In this document: positions 27,017 through 35,911 of the stretch, in pieces
Position numbering within the stretch: position 1 is the first letter of the stretch
Layout of the letters: each line of letters begins with the position of its first letter
From: Micromonospora andamanensis
GTDB taxonomy: Bacteria; Actinomycetota; Actinomycetes; Mycobacteriales; Micromonosporaceae
Reading direction: 5' to 3'
Assembly: GCF_016863495.1 (NCBI RefSeq)
Contig: NZ_BOOZ01000041.1
Coordinates: forward strand, 1-64,000
Length of the DNA stretch: 64,000 bases
The notes under the pieces: generated by a model
The model's input: the letters and a program-made list of their open reading frames with translations, nothing else
The model's database searches: none
Told to the model about the DNA's origin: nothing
Made by a program: the position numbers and the translations under genes

Positions 27017-27784
27017 ATGAACGACGCGCTGCGGGTGGCGCTGCGGGACACCGGGCACACGATCGAGTCGCTTGCGGAACGCGTCGGCGTCGACCCGAAG
27101 ACGGTGAGCCGGTGGCTCCTCGAAGATCGGATCCCGCATGCCCGGCACCGGCTCACGGCGGCAGATGCGCTCCAGAAGAATGTCTCGGACATTTGGCCGG
27201 ACATTTCGAGACGTCGCGCCCTTGTCTGGTTCCGCCCCTGGCAGGAGATCGAGCGCGAGGCGACCACGCTGCGGTCCTTCGAATCCATGGTCGTTCCGGG
27301 CCTGCTCCAGACCGAGGCGTACGCCCGCGCGGTGCTCACCGGCGGCGGCCTGATCCCCCGCAGCGAGGTGGCGCGGCTTGTCGACCACCGGATGTCCCGC
27401 CAGTTGATCCTGCAACGCGAGGAGCCGCCGCTGCTCACCGCGGTGCTGGACGAGGCGGTGCTGCGCCGGCCGGTGGGCGGCCCGGCCACCATGCGCGAGC
27501 AACTGCTGTCGCTCGTCGAGGCGTCCACCCAACCGCACATCCGGGTGCATGTGGTGCCGTCCACTGTGGGCGAATACGCTGGGCTGAACGGCCCGTTCGT
27601 GCTTGCGACCGCGCCCGATCACCGCATCGCCGGCTACCTCGACAACCAGTTGCAGGGGCAGGTGGTGAGCGAGCAGGCCGAGATCGCGGCGATACTTGCC
27701 GCCTGGGAGAACGTGCGCGGCGAGACACTCTCGCACTGGCAGTCGGTCGACCTGATCAGGGAGGTGGCGGAGTCATGGCAGTGA
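27017..27784 (+). CDS. XRE-family regulator with DUF5753-type sensor domain
   Basis: A 255-aa protein. Residues 5-60 hold a helix-turn-helix (TIESLAERVGVDPKTVSRWL). Residues about 85-250 match the DUF5753 domain, with SFESMVVPGLLQTEAYARAV and HIRVHVVPSTVGEY. Such regulators pair with DUF397 proteins and control development or antibiotic production in streptomycetes (BldB/WhiJ-type systems). The ATG follows GGGAG at 27006-27010. The gene overlaps the DUF397 gene by 10 bp. Confidence 0.93.
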   Translation: MNDALRVALRDTGHTIESLAERVGVDPKTVSRWLLEDRIPHARHRLTAADALQKNVSDIWPDISRRRALVWFRPWQEIEREATTLRSFESMVVPGLLQTEAYARAVLTGGGLIPRSEVARLVDHRMSRQLILQREEPPLLTAVLDEAVLRRPVGGPATMREQLLSLVEASTQPHIRVHVVPSTVGEYAGLNGPFVLATAPDHRIAGYLDNQLQGQVVSEQAEIAAILAAWENVRGETLSHWQSVDLIREVAESWQ

Positions 27785-27981
27785 ACGACAACCCGGCGCT
27801 GGCCGGCGCCCGGTGGCGCACAAGCAGCCGCAGCAGCGGCAACGGCGGCAACTGCGTCGAGGTCGCCGACAACCTGCCCCACGTGGTGGGCGTACGCGAC
27901 TCGAAGAACCCGAGCGGCCCGGCACTGATCTTCAGCCCGGCCGCCTGGCGCGCTTTCCTCGCCACCGTCGACAAGCCCTGA
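27775..27981 (+). CDS. DUF397-domain protein
   Basis: A 68-aa partner of the XRE protein. It carries the DUF397 landmarks ARWRTSSRSSGNGGNCVEVA and VGVRDSKNPSGPAL, and ends AWRAFLATVDKP. In characterised pairs the DUF397 protein counteracts the toxic or repressive XRE partner. Its start lies inside the XRE gene, so synthesis is coupled. Confidence 0.95.
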   Translation: MAVNDNPALAGARWRTSSRSSGNGGNCVEVADNLPHVVGVRDSKNPSGPALIFSPAAWRAFLATVDKP

Positions 27982-28022
27982 TCCGTCGTACACATGTTCT
28001 ATCCACAGGCTGTGGACGGCTG

Positions 28023-28580
28023 GTGAGTTACCAGCTCAGCGCGGTAGTCGCGGACGCCGAGCTGCTGCGCGAGGAGACCCGCGAGCTGGATCACGCCGTC
28101 CTCGGCCAGTTACGGCAGGACTTCGCGTTGCTGCCGGTCACGCCACAGCTCGCGCTTGAGCTGACCGGCACCCCGCCCGACTACACGGCCGACGAACCCG
28201 GCCCGGAGCAACCGTTCACCCTGGTCCTCTCCCCCACGCTCACCGAATTCCTGGCCCGCTGGTCGCGACGAGGCCCGGTGGCGTACGTCGAGGCGGAGTT
28301 CGCCGGCGGGACCGGGCACCAGGCGGCGGCGGTCTGGCTGAACGGCGCCCTCGCCTGGGGCCCGCGCTTCGACGCGGCGCTCGACGGTCCGCGCCTGGAC
28401 TGGCCGATAAACGGGGCGCTCGTCGAGCTGGGCGTGGAGCCGGGCCGGTGGATCGACCCCTTCGCCGAGCTGGGATTACACGTCGAGCGGAGCACCGAAG
28501 GGTGGCTCGCGCATGGCCGGCGAGGGCTCAGCGTTGACTACTGGGACGAATTAGCCGACGAATGGGAGGCCCGGCAATAA
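28023..28580 (+). CDS. Hypothetical protein downstream of XRE-DUF397 pair
   Basis: A 185-aa soluble acidic protein, starting at GTG28023, 41 bp after the DUF397 stop. It has helical LLREETRELDHAVLGQL, then an alternating strand/helix body with AVWLNGALAWGPRFD and ends DYWDELADEWEARQ. No signal peptide, TM segment or catalytic motif is seen. The short gap suggests co-transcription with the XRE-DUF397 pair. It might be a target or accessory factor of that switch, but nothing shows it directly. Confidence 0.72.
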   Translation: MSYQLSAVVADAELLREETRELDHAVLGQLRQDFALLPVTPQLALELTGTPPDYTADEPGPEQPFTLVLSPTLTEFLARWSRRGPVAYVEAEFAGGTGHQAAAVWLNGALAWGPRFDAALDGPRLDWPINGALVELGVEPGRWIDPFAELGLHVERSTEGWLAHGRRGLSVDYWDELADEWEARQ

Positions 28581-28619
28581 CCTCATCGCCCCCGTCACGT
28601 TGGGGACTGGGGGATTCTG

Positions 28620-29150
28620 ATGAAAATGCGACAATTCGGCTTCATCGCCGCACTGCTTCTGGCTGCCTCGGCATCGGGTAGCGGAGTCATGCCACCGGAC
28701 ACCATCGCCGTCCGCGAGCCCGTCGCGTCGGTGAGCGTCGTCGATCTCGACGGAGTGGCCGATGTGGACTTCGGCGACTCGGAAAGCGAGCTGACCCGGC
28801 GCGGCATTCTGCGTACCGACGTGGACGCCTGCGGCCCGACGCTTGCCGGGCACGACGAGATCAGCCCGATCTTCATCGAGGATCGACTGGTGCTGCTCTG
28901 GGCCGGCGACCCGGTCCGCACCCCGGAGGGCATCGCGGCCGGCTCGCCCATCGCCGAGGTCCAGGCGAGCTATCCGACGGTACGCGACCTGCACGCTCCA
29001 CAGGGGACGTATCGATTCGACGGCCTGCTCGCCCGGGACGGCGACCGCGCGTACCTGTTCCTGCACGACGGCCAGACGGTGCGGAAGATCATCGCCGGGT
29101 ACGCCGACTGGGCGCACCGCCTCTTCGTCGAGGGCCACGCTCCCTGTTGA
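28620..29150 (+). CDS. Secreted protein of unknown function
   Basis: A 176-aa product. The N terminus MKMRQFGFIAALLLAASASG is a signal peptide without a lipobox. The mature part is beta-rich, with DFGDSESELTRRGIL, two cysteines (DVDACGPTL and the C-terminal APC) that could form a disulfide, and GTYRFDGLLARDGDRAYLFL. I recall similar proteins in actinomycetes, all uncharacterised. It ends 6 bp from the convergent P450 gene. Confidence 0.75.
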   Translation: MKMRQFGFIAALLLAASASGSGVMPPDTIAVREPVASVSVVDLDGVADVDFGDSESELTRRGILRTDVDACGPTLAGHDEISPIFIEDRLVLLWAGDPVRTPEGIAAGSPIAEVQASYPTVRDLHAPQGTYRFDGLLARDGDRAYLFLHDGQTVRKIIAGYADWAHRLFVEGHAPC

Positions 29151-29156
29151 GCCGTG

Positions 29157-30386
29157 TCACCACTTGACCGGCAGCTCCACCGGGCCCAGGATGGCGTGCC
29201 CCTGCTTCCACCGCACCTCGTTCGGCGCCACGGCCAGCCGCAACGCCGGCAGTTCCCGCAGCAGCAGCGTCAACGCGACCCGGACCTCCAACGCACCCAG
29301 GTGCGCGCCGACGCAGTAGTGCGGGCCGTAACCGAAGGAGAGGTGGGGGTTCGGGTCCCGGCCGAAGTCCATCCGTTCCGGGTCCGCGAAGACCCGAGGA
29401 TCCCGATTCGCGGCGTCGTGTGACGGGATCACGATGTCACCCTCGGCCAGCCGCGCACCGCTGGGCAGCGTCACATCAGCCATCACCCGCCGGGGCATCT
29501 CGTCGCCGTTGGAGGTCGAGTGCAGTCGCTCCAACTCGGTGACCGCCCCGTCGACCTGCTCCGGATGCTCCAGCAGGTAGTCCCACGCGTGGTCATGCCC
29601 GGCGTACGGGCGGCTGCGCAGCAGGTACACGAATGTCGAGATGGAGCTGGCCGTGGTCTCCCACCCGCCGACGAGCAGCGACAGGGGAAGTTTGACCTGA
29701 ACGTCCACCGGCTGCTCCGCCGCCGCCGTGGCGATCCGGGTCATCAGGTCGTCGCGGGGACAGCCCCGCCGCCCGTCCAACTGCTGCCACAGGTAGCCGC
29801 CCATCTCCTCGGCGGACCGGGCGGCCTCGGCTCGGGTGAGGTCGGCGGTGCCCATGAACATGTCGCCCCAGCGGCGGAACTGCGCCCGGTCCGGTTCCGG
29901 CAGGCCGAGCAGATCGGAGATCACGTTCAGCGCGAACGGTACGGCGAAGTCGCCGACCAGATCCGCCGAGCCGCCCCGGGCGGCCAAGACGGCGAGCTGC
30001 GCCTCGGCCGCCGCGCACACCGTGTCGCTCAGTCCGGACACGGCTGGCTTGGTGAAGCTGTCCTTCACCGTGCCCCGGACAGCGGCGTGCTCCGCCCCGT
30101 CCATGCCGAGCATCGTCCCGGACACGTCGACCTGGTCGGCGTGGGCGGCAGCGGCCCGGGAGAACAGGTCCTGTCGCCGGAGCACCTCCCGGACGTCGTC
30201 GTACCGGCAAATCAGCAGCGCCGGCAGCCACTCCCCGCCAACCTGCCGGACCACCGGCAGGATGCCGGAATCCGAGGCAGCGAGATGCGCGTAGTAGGGG
30301 TGCTTGTCCGGGCCGGGCGTCCGGTCGATGCCATCAGCATCGACGTTCAACGGGTGCCGTACCGGACCATCCTCGACCGCCACCAT
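29157..30386 (-). CDS. Cytochrome P450
   Basis: A 409-aa soluble bacterial monooxygenase. The I-helix oxygen-binding motif is VGGWETT, a variant with Trp where Ala/Gly-x is usual. The ExxR motif is ELER, and the heme loop FGYGPHYCVGAHLG puts the ligand cysteine at C358. The heme is ligated by that thiolate and needs ferredoxin and its reductase, neither encoded nearby. It probably tailors a secondary metabolite or detoxifies a xenobiotic, but no biosynthetic cluster flanks it. It lies downstream of the FG-GAP genes on the same strand. Confidence 0.94.
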   Translation of the reverse strand: MVAVEDGPVRHPLNVDADGIDRTPGPDKHPYYAHLAASDSGILPVVRQVGGEWLPALLICRYDDVREVLRRQDLFSRAAAAHADQVDVSGTMLGMDGAEHAAVRGTVKDSFTKPAVSGLSDTVCAAAEAQLAVLAARGGSADLVGDFAVPFALNVISDLLGLPEPDRAQFRRWGDMFMGTADLTRAEAARSAEEMGGYLWQQLDGRRGCPRDDLMTRIATAAAEQPVDVQVKLPLSLLVGGWETTASSISTFVYLLRSRPYAGHDHAWDYLLEHPEQVDGAVTELERLHSTSNGDEMPRRVMADVTLPSGARLAEGDIVIPSHDAANRDPRVFADPERMDFGRDPNPHLSFGYGPHYCVGAHLGALEVRVALTLLLRELPALRLAVAPNEVRWKQGHAILGPVELPVKW

Positions 30387-30465
30387 GCGATTACCATGGC
30401 ACGACTTCCCAACGAAGGCAATCGATCACTTTGAGTAACCCATGCTCGGGTATCCCACCTCAAGG

Positions 30466-32115
30466 TCAGAGACCGCCGGTCTGCGGAGTGGCGAGCCGGC
30501 GGCCGTACCACTTGGGCCAGACGAAGTCGGTACGCATGCTCAGGCCGCTCCACGAGGTGGACTGCGGAACAAGGCCACCAGAGCCGCCGTGGAACAGGGC
30601 CACCGATCCGGACCCGAACCCGGCCGAGTCACCGGAGACCTCCTCGCCGGGCGACGTCACCACCGCGTCCAGCGGACCGGTGCCGTTGAGGTTGAGGATC
30701 GCCACCGCGCCACCGAAGCGGTCGTTGCGCTCGGCACCGCCCGGCACGACCGCGTGGTCCTGGTCGAAGCCCTGCGAACCGGTGCCGGTCAGCCCCGAGG
30801 CAGAACCCTTCAGCAGCGCGACGGTGCCTGCCTCAGTCTTCGTGCCGATCGCCTCACCTGGCGCGCCCACGAGCACGTCCGCCCGTCCGTCCCCGGTCAC
30901 GTCGCCCACCGCGAGCGTCGCACCGAACTGGTCACCGGCCTCCGGCGACCCCGGGACCCCCGCCGTACGCTGCGAGAAGAGCTTCACCGAACCACCGGAC
31001 AGCCCTGTCGAGTTACCGGGGAAGACCGCGACCATGCCCTCGTTGCCGTTCGGGCTCTGCGCGTACGGCGCTCCGGCGATCACCTCGCCCGACCCGTCGC
31101 CGTTGACATCACCGATCGCGAGCGCCATGCCCAGGTCCCACACGTAGCTGTCGCTGCGGCCGGTCGCCGCGCGTAGCGCCGCCCCGGTGACCGAGGTGGC
31201 CCCGCTGAGCTTCACCCCGCTCGCCGTGCCCCACATCAGCGTGAGCATGCCGCTGCCCGTCGGCGAACTGCTCTGATTCTCCTGCGGCGCACCGATGACC
31301 AGGTCGGCGTACTTGTTGCTGTTGACCTTCCCGATCGCGAGGGTCCACCCGAAGTGGTCACCGCGCTCTGCCGAGCCGGGCACCGCCGCCTGGTCCTGGT
31401 GCAACTGCTGCGCACCGGTCCCGCTCAGGCCACCGACGCCGCCGTACAGCACGGTCACCGCGCCGGCCTCGGTGATGGTGCCGATCGCCTCGCCGTACGC
31501 CCCGATCGCCAGGTCGTCCCGGCCGTCGCCGTTGAGGTCACCGGCGGCCAGCGCCGAGCCGAACCAGTCTCCCTTCTCCGAGTCACCAGGCACGCCTGGC
31601 GAACTCTGGCTGAAGTGCTTCGCCGAGCCGATCGCCAGACCGGTGCTGCTGCCCGGCACCACCCACACTCCGCCAGCGTGCACCTTCGCGGTGGGGTCGT
31701 ACTCGGCCAGGTCACCCATTGCCAGGTCGTCGTAGCCGTCCCCGTTGAAGTCCCCGGCGGCGAGAACCTCGCCGAAGCGCAACTCGCCGCCGCCCGACGA
31801 GATCAAGCTCGTGTAGTAGTCGACGTGCGGTGCCGAGGAGTAGCGCACCACGACCAGGCCGGCCGGCGACTCGGGCCGGGTGTACTCGAACGGGTCGGCA
31901 GAGGCCGCGATGTCGTCGACGCCGTCACCGTCGAAGTCGGACCGGGTGGCCCCAGTCCCCTTGACCGGGGTGACCGCCTTCGCCACCCGGTGAACCTGAA
32001 GGGTGACCCCCTCCCGGGTCACGGACCGGACCTCGTCCGCCGCCCCGGCCGGCGCACCCACCGCCAGGCTGGCCGCCACCGCCACTACCGACACTCCGGC
32101 AACTCTGCGCCGCAT
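30466..32115 (-). CDS. Secreted FG-GAP beta-propeller protein (third copy)
   Basis: A 549-aa exported protein. A signal peptide (MRRRVAGVSVVAVAASLAVG...) precedes seven FG-GAP/VCBS repeats. Typical Ca-binding loops are DFDGDGVDDIAAS, DFNGDGYDDLAMG and DLNGDGRDDLAIG. The repeats fold as an integrin-alpha-like propeller and mediate adhesion or ligand binding; the body has no enzyme motif. No wall anchor is present. It is the most downstream of three tandem paralogues, 57 bp after the second. Confidence 0.9.
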   Translation of the reverse strand: MRRRVAGVSVVAVAASLAVGAPAGAADEVRSVTREGVTLQVHRVAKAVTPVKGTGATRSDFDGDGVDDIAASADPFEYTRPESPAGLVVVRYSSAPHVDYYTSLISSGGGELRFGEVLAAGDFNGDGYDDLAMGDLAEYDPTAKVHAGGVWVVPGSSTGLAIGSAKHFSQSSPGVPGDSEKGDWFGSALAAGDLNGDGRDDLAIGAYGEAIGTITEAGAVTVLYGGVGGLSGTGAQQLHQDQAAVPGSAERGDHFGWTLAIGKVNSNKYADLVIGAPQENQSSSPTGSGMLTLMWGTASGVKLSGATSVTGAALRAATGRSDSYVWDLGMALAIGDVNGDGSGEVIAGAPYAQSPNGNEGMVAVFPGNSTGLSGGSVKLFSQRTAGVPGSPEAGDQFGATLAVGDVTGDGRADVLVGAPGEAIGTKTEAGTVALLKGSASGLTGTGSQGFDQDHAVVPGGAERNDRFGGAVAILNLNGTGPLDAVVTSPGEEVSGDSAGFGSGSVALFHGGSGGLVPQSTSWSGLSMRTDFVWPKWYGRRLATPQTGGL

Positions 32116-32172
32116 GGAAAAACCCCGTTCTTCTGTTCGTGCTGCTCGTCTGTGATCTGGGGGCGGGCGCGT

Positions 32173-33828
32173 TCAGTAGAGAACGCCGCCGCTCTGCGGG
32201 CCGGCGATCCGCATTCCGTACCGTCGCGGCCAGAGCCGGTCGGTGCGCAGCGACAGGCCGCTCCACGAACCGGCCTGCGCGACAAGCCCTGCCGATGAGC
32301 CGTGGAACCGCGAGATCGTGCCGGACGGGTAGCCGGCCAGGTCGCCCGCCACCTCTTCCCCATTCGATGCGACGACCGCGTCAAGCGGGCCGGTGCCGTT
32401 GAGGTTGAGGATCGCCACCGAGTTACCGAACGCGTCGTTGCGCTCCGCGCCGCCGGGGACGACCGAATGGTCCTGGTCGAAGCCCTGTGCCCCGGTGCCG
32501 GTCAGCCCGGAAGCGGAACCCTTCAGCAGTACGATCGTGCCCGCCGCCGCCTTCGTACCGATCGCCTCACCTGGCGCGCCGACGAGCACGTCCGCCCGAC
32601 CGTCGCCGGTGACGTCACCGACAGCGAGTGCACCGCCGAAGTTGTCCTCCTGCTCAGGGGTCCCCGGCACCCCCGCCGTACGCTGGTTGATAATCTTCGC
32701 GGCGTCCCGGGACAGGCCACCGCTGCGGCCGGTGAAAACGGCGATCAGACCACCCCTGATGCCCGGCGTCTGGGCGCCGGGCGCACCTGCGACCACCTCA
32801 CCGAGGCCGTCGCCGTTGACGTCGCCGATCGCCAGCGTCTCGCCGAGATACCAGGCCACGGTGTTCTCGTCGCCGGTCTTCGGATAGACAGCAGCCCCGG
32901 TGACCGAGGTGGCCCCGCTGAGCTTCACCCCGCTGGCCGCCCCCCACATCAGGGTCACCATGCCGGTGCCGTCCCAGGACTGGCCGTCATTCTCCTGCGG
33001 CGCGCCGATGACCAGATCGGCGTACCTGTCGTTGTTCACCTTTCCGATGGCGAGGGTCCGGCCGAAGTGGTCACCGCGTTCGGCGGAACCCGGCACCGCC
33101 GCCTGGTCCTGGTGCAGCTGCTGCGCACCGGCGGTGGTCACACCACCAACGCTGCCGTAGAGGACGGTGACCGCGCCCGCATCCTCGACGCTGCCGATCG
33201 CCTCCCGGAACGCGCCGATCGCCAGGTCGTCGCGCCCGTCGCCGTTGATGTCACCTGCCGCGAGCGCCGAACCGAACCAGTCGAAATCCTCGGCCCCACC
33301 CGGAACGCCCGGGGAACTCTGATTGACGTGCTGCACCGAGTCGACCACCAGGCCGGTGCGGCTGCCCGGGATGACCCAGACCCCGCCGGCCCGGGTCTTG
33401 TTGCCCGGGTCGACCTCGTCCATGTCGCCGATCGCCAGGTCGTCGTAGCCGTCGCCGTTGAAGTCACCGGCCACCAACGCCATGCCGAAAGTGTGGGCGC
33501 CACCATCGGGCGGAAGCACCCCGGCGAAGTAGTCGACCTGCGGCGCGGACGAGTAGCGCACCACGACCACGCCTGTCGGATGGTGCGGCAGGTTGAAGTC
33601 GCCCGGGTCACCCGTGGCCGCGATGTCGTCGACACCGTCACCGTCGAAGTCCGAACGGGTGGCACCCGTCCCCTTCACCGCGGTGGTGGCCTTCGCCACC
33701 CGGTGGTACTGAAGGGTGACGCCCTCCCGAGCGAGGGTCCGGAACTCGTCCGCCGCCTGCGCTGGGGCGCTCACCGCCAAGCCGGCCGCCACCGCCAGTA
33801 CCGACACCCCGGCCACCCTTCGCCGCAT
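32173..33828 (-). CDS. Secreted FG-GAP beta-propeller protein (second copy)
   Basis: A 551-aa paralogue of its neighbours with the same signal peptide (MRRRVAGVSVLAVAAGLAVS) and seven repeats, for example DFNGDGYDDLAIGDM and DINGDGRDDLAIGAF. ATG33828 is chosen over ATG33843 because GAGGA is 5 nt upstream and the signal peptide then aligns with the others. It begins 32 bp after the first copy, so the three are probably one transcript. Confidence 0.9.
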   Translation of the reverse strand: MRRRVAGVSVLAVAAGLAVSAPAQAADEFRTLAREGVTLQYHRVAKATTAVKGTGATRSDFDGDGVDDIAATGDPGDFNLPHHPTGVVVVRYSSAPQVDYFAGVLPPDGGAHTFGMALVAGDFNGDGYDDLAIGDMDEVDPGNKTRAGGVWVIPGSRTGLVVDSVQHVNQSSPGVPGGAEDFDWFGSALAAGDINGDGRDDLAIGAFREAIGSVEDAGAVTVLYGSVGGVTTAGAQQLHQDQAAVPGSAERGDHFGRTLAIGKVNNDRYADLVIGAPQENDGQSWDGTGMVTLMWGAASGVKLSGATSVTGAAVYPKTGDENTVAWYLGETLAIGDVNGDGLGEVVAGAPGAQTPGIRGGLIAVFTGRSGGLSRDAAKIINQRTAGVPGTPEQEDNFGGALAVGDVTGDGRADVLVGAPGEAIGTKAAAGTIVLLKGSASGLTGTGAQGFDQDHSVVPGGAERNDAFGNSVAILNLNGTGPLDAVVASNGEEVAGDLAGYPSGTISRFHGSSAGLVAQAGSWSGLSLRTDRLWPRRYGMRIAGPQSGGVLY

Positions 33829-33860
33829 CGCGTTCCTCACCATCTTGAGCCGCACGCTGA

Positions 33861-35504
33861 CTATCGGGCCGCGAGGCACTTGCCGTAGCTCATGAGGACC
33901 AGACGATCGGTGTTCATCGACCGTCCATTCCAGGAGGTGGACTGCGGGACGAGTCCACCGGAGGCCCCGTGGAACCGGGACACCGTCCCAGACCCGTAGC
34001 CTGCCGGATCACCTGTCACCTCTTCACCCGGTGATCCGACCACGGCGTCCAGCGGACCGGTTCCGTTGAGGTTGAGGATCGCCACCGAGGCACCGAACGC
34101 GTCGTTACGCTCCGCCCCGCCCGGAACCACCGAGTGGTCCTGGTCGAAACCCTGAGCGCCGCTGCCGGTCAGCCCCGACGACGTTCCCTTGAGCAGCGCG
34201 ATCGTGCCCGCCTCGGCCTTCGTACCGATTGCCTCGCCGGGCGCGCCGACCAGCACGTCCGCCCGACCGTCACCTGTCACGTCACCCACCGCGAGCGTTG
34301 CGCCGAACCGGTCCTCGTCCTCCTGGCTGCCCGGCACGCCCGGCGTGGCCTGCGTGAACACCTTCACGGCGCTGCCGGAGAGACCACCGGTGCTACGGCC
34401 GGTGAAGACCGCGACCAGACCGGCGTTGATGTGAGGGCCCGGGCCCTGGGCACTAGGTGCTCCGGCGACAACCTCGCCCAGGCCGTCTCCGTTGACATCA
34501 CCGACCGCGAGCGACCTGCCCAGATACCAGGCGACGGTGAACCGATGGCCGGTCGCGTGGTGGATCGCGGCACCGGTGACCGAGGTGGCGCCGCTGAGCT
34601 TCACCCCGCTCGCCGATCCCCACATCAGGGTGACCATCCCGCTGCCGGCCGCGCCCGAACCGTCGTTCTCGTGCGGCGCGCCGATGACCAGGTCGGCGTA
34701 CCTGTTGTTGTTGACCTTCCCGATCGCCAACGCCATCCCGAAGTGATCGCGGTGCTCAGCCGAGCCGGGCACCGCAGCCTGGTCCTGATGCAGTTGCTGG
34801 GCACCGCTGCTGGTCAGGCCGTCGATCCCGCCGTAGAGGACGGTGACCGCACCCGCCTCCACCACCTTGCCTATCGACTCCTTGTGGGCACCGACGGCCA
34901 GGTCGTCGCGGCCGTCGCCGTTGATGTCACCAGCCGCCAGGGACGCGCCGAACTCGTCGTAGTTCTCCGAGTCGCCGGGCACCCCAGGCGAGCCCTGACC
35001 GAAGTGTTTGGTCGAGTCGACCACCAGCCCGGCACGGCTGCCCGGGACGACCCAGACACCACCGCCCCGGGCCTTGTTCGCCTGGTCGATCTCACCGCTG
35101 TCGCCGATCGCCAGGTCGTCGAAGCCGTCACCGTTAAAGTCACCGGTCGCCAGGGCCACACCGAAGTTGGACGAGATATTGTTCGTCATCGAGCCCGCAA
35201 GGTAGTCCACCTGGGGCGCGGACGAATAGTGGACCACCACCACACCGCTCGGGTAGTGGGGCACCTGGCTGTAGTTGAGCGTATCGGTACTCACCGCGAT
35301 GTCGTCGACACCGTCCCCGTCGAAGTCGGATCGGGTCGCACCCGTCCCCCTCATCGGGGTGACCGCCTTCGCCACCCGCTGGAACTGCATCACGAGACCG
35401 TCCCGGGTGATGATCCGGTACTCGCTCGCCGCCTGCGCCGGTGCAGTCACCGCCAGCCCGGCCAACACCGTCAGAACACTGAGCCCGGCAAGCTTCCGCC
35501 GCAT
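33861..35504 (-). CDS. Secreted FG-GAP beta-propeller protein (first copy)
   Basis: The 547-aa head of the tandem triplet. ATG35504 has GAGGA 5 nt upstream and yields a signal peptide (MRRKLAGLSVLTVLAGLAVT) like those of the other copies. Repeat loops include DFDGDGVDDIAVS and DVNGDGLGEVVAG. Unlike the other two, its C terminus ends YGKCLAAR. The upstream 60 bp are comparatively AT-rich and should hold the operon promoter. Confidence 0.9.
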   Translation of the reverse strand: MRRKLAGLSVLTVLAGLAVTAPAQAASEYRIITRDGLVMQFQRVAKAVTPMRGTGATRSDFDGDGVDDIAVSTDTLNYSQVPHYPSGVVVVHYSSAPQVDYLAGSMTNNISSNFGVALATGDFNGDGFDDLAIGDSGEIDQANKARGGGVWVVPGSRAGLVVDSTKHFGQGSPGVPGDSENYDEFGASLAAGDINGDGRDDLAVGAHKESIGKVVEAGAVTVLYGGIDGLTSSGAQQLHQDQAAVPGSAEHRDHFGMALAIGKVNNNRYADLVIGAPHENDGSGAAGSGMVTLMWGSASGVKLSGATSVTGAAIHHATGHRFTVAWYLGRSLAVGDVNGDGLGEVVAGAPSAQGPGPHINAGLVAVFTGRSTGGLSGSAVKVFTQATPGVPGSQEDEDRFGATLAVGDVTGDGRADVLVGAPGEAIGTKAEAGTIALLKGTSSGLTGSGAQGFDQDHSVVPGGAERNDAFGASVAILNLNGTGPLDAVVGSPGEEVTGDPAGYGSGTVSRFHGASGGLVPQSTSWNGRSMNTDRLVLMSYGKCLAAR

Positions 35505-35749
35505 CGAAATCCTCGCATCCCCGTAGTCGCTCCCACATCCTAGGGATACGTAGATCAATAACCATGTCCGGTCGGCCAGACCTGGCAACCTCTACGGCCG
35601 GACCTGGTGCGGTGCCCGAGTGGGACCGAGGGCGGTCCGGGTCGGGGGTTCGCGGCGTGAGCCACAATCGGTGGCTGCGTTCTGAGATCGGAACGCGGAA
35701 CGCCCGGCCGGTCCTCGCGGACGTACCGGGCGTTCTCGCTGTTCATGAG

Positions 35750-35836
35750 CGGTGGCGGCGGGATTTGAACCCGCGGAGGGCGTAAACCCTCACACGCTTT
35801 CGAGGCGTGCTCCTTAGGCCACTCGGACACGCCACC
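35750..35836 (-). tRNA. tRNA-Ser (anticodon CGA)
   Basis: Class II tRNA read on the minus strand. Acceptor GGTGGCG pairs with CGCCACC with discriminator G, the anticodon loop is CTCGAAA (anticodon CGA), the variable arm is long, and the T loop is TTCAAAT. CCA is not encoded. It reads the UCG codon. Confidence 0.97.
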
Positions 35837-35911
35837 GCCGACGAGGGTACAGGACCACAGGTTCCGACACCGAACCGGTCCCGGCCGGGTTGGCCTGGCA
35901 GGATCTCTGCC

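Noticed and set aside
29157..35504. P450 plus FG-GAP genes as a biosynthetic gene cluster
   Set aside because: No synthase, tailoring partner, ferredoxin or transporter is present; the FG-GAP proteins are secreted binding proteins.
35750..35836. Second tRNA-Ser as an island boundary
   Set aside because: No direct repeat of its 3' end or mobility gene is visible nearby.
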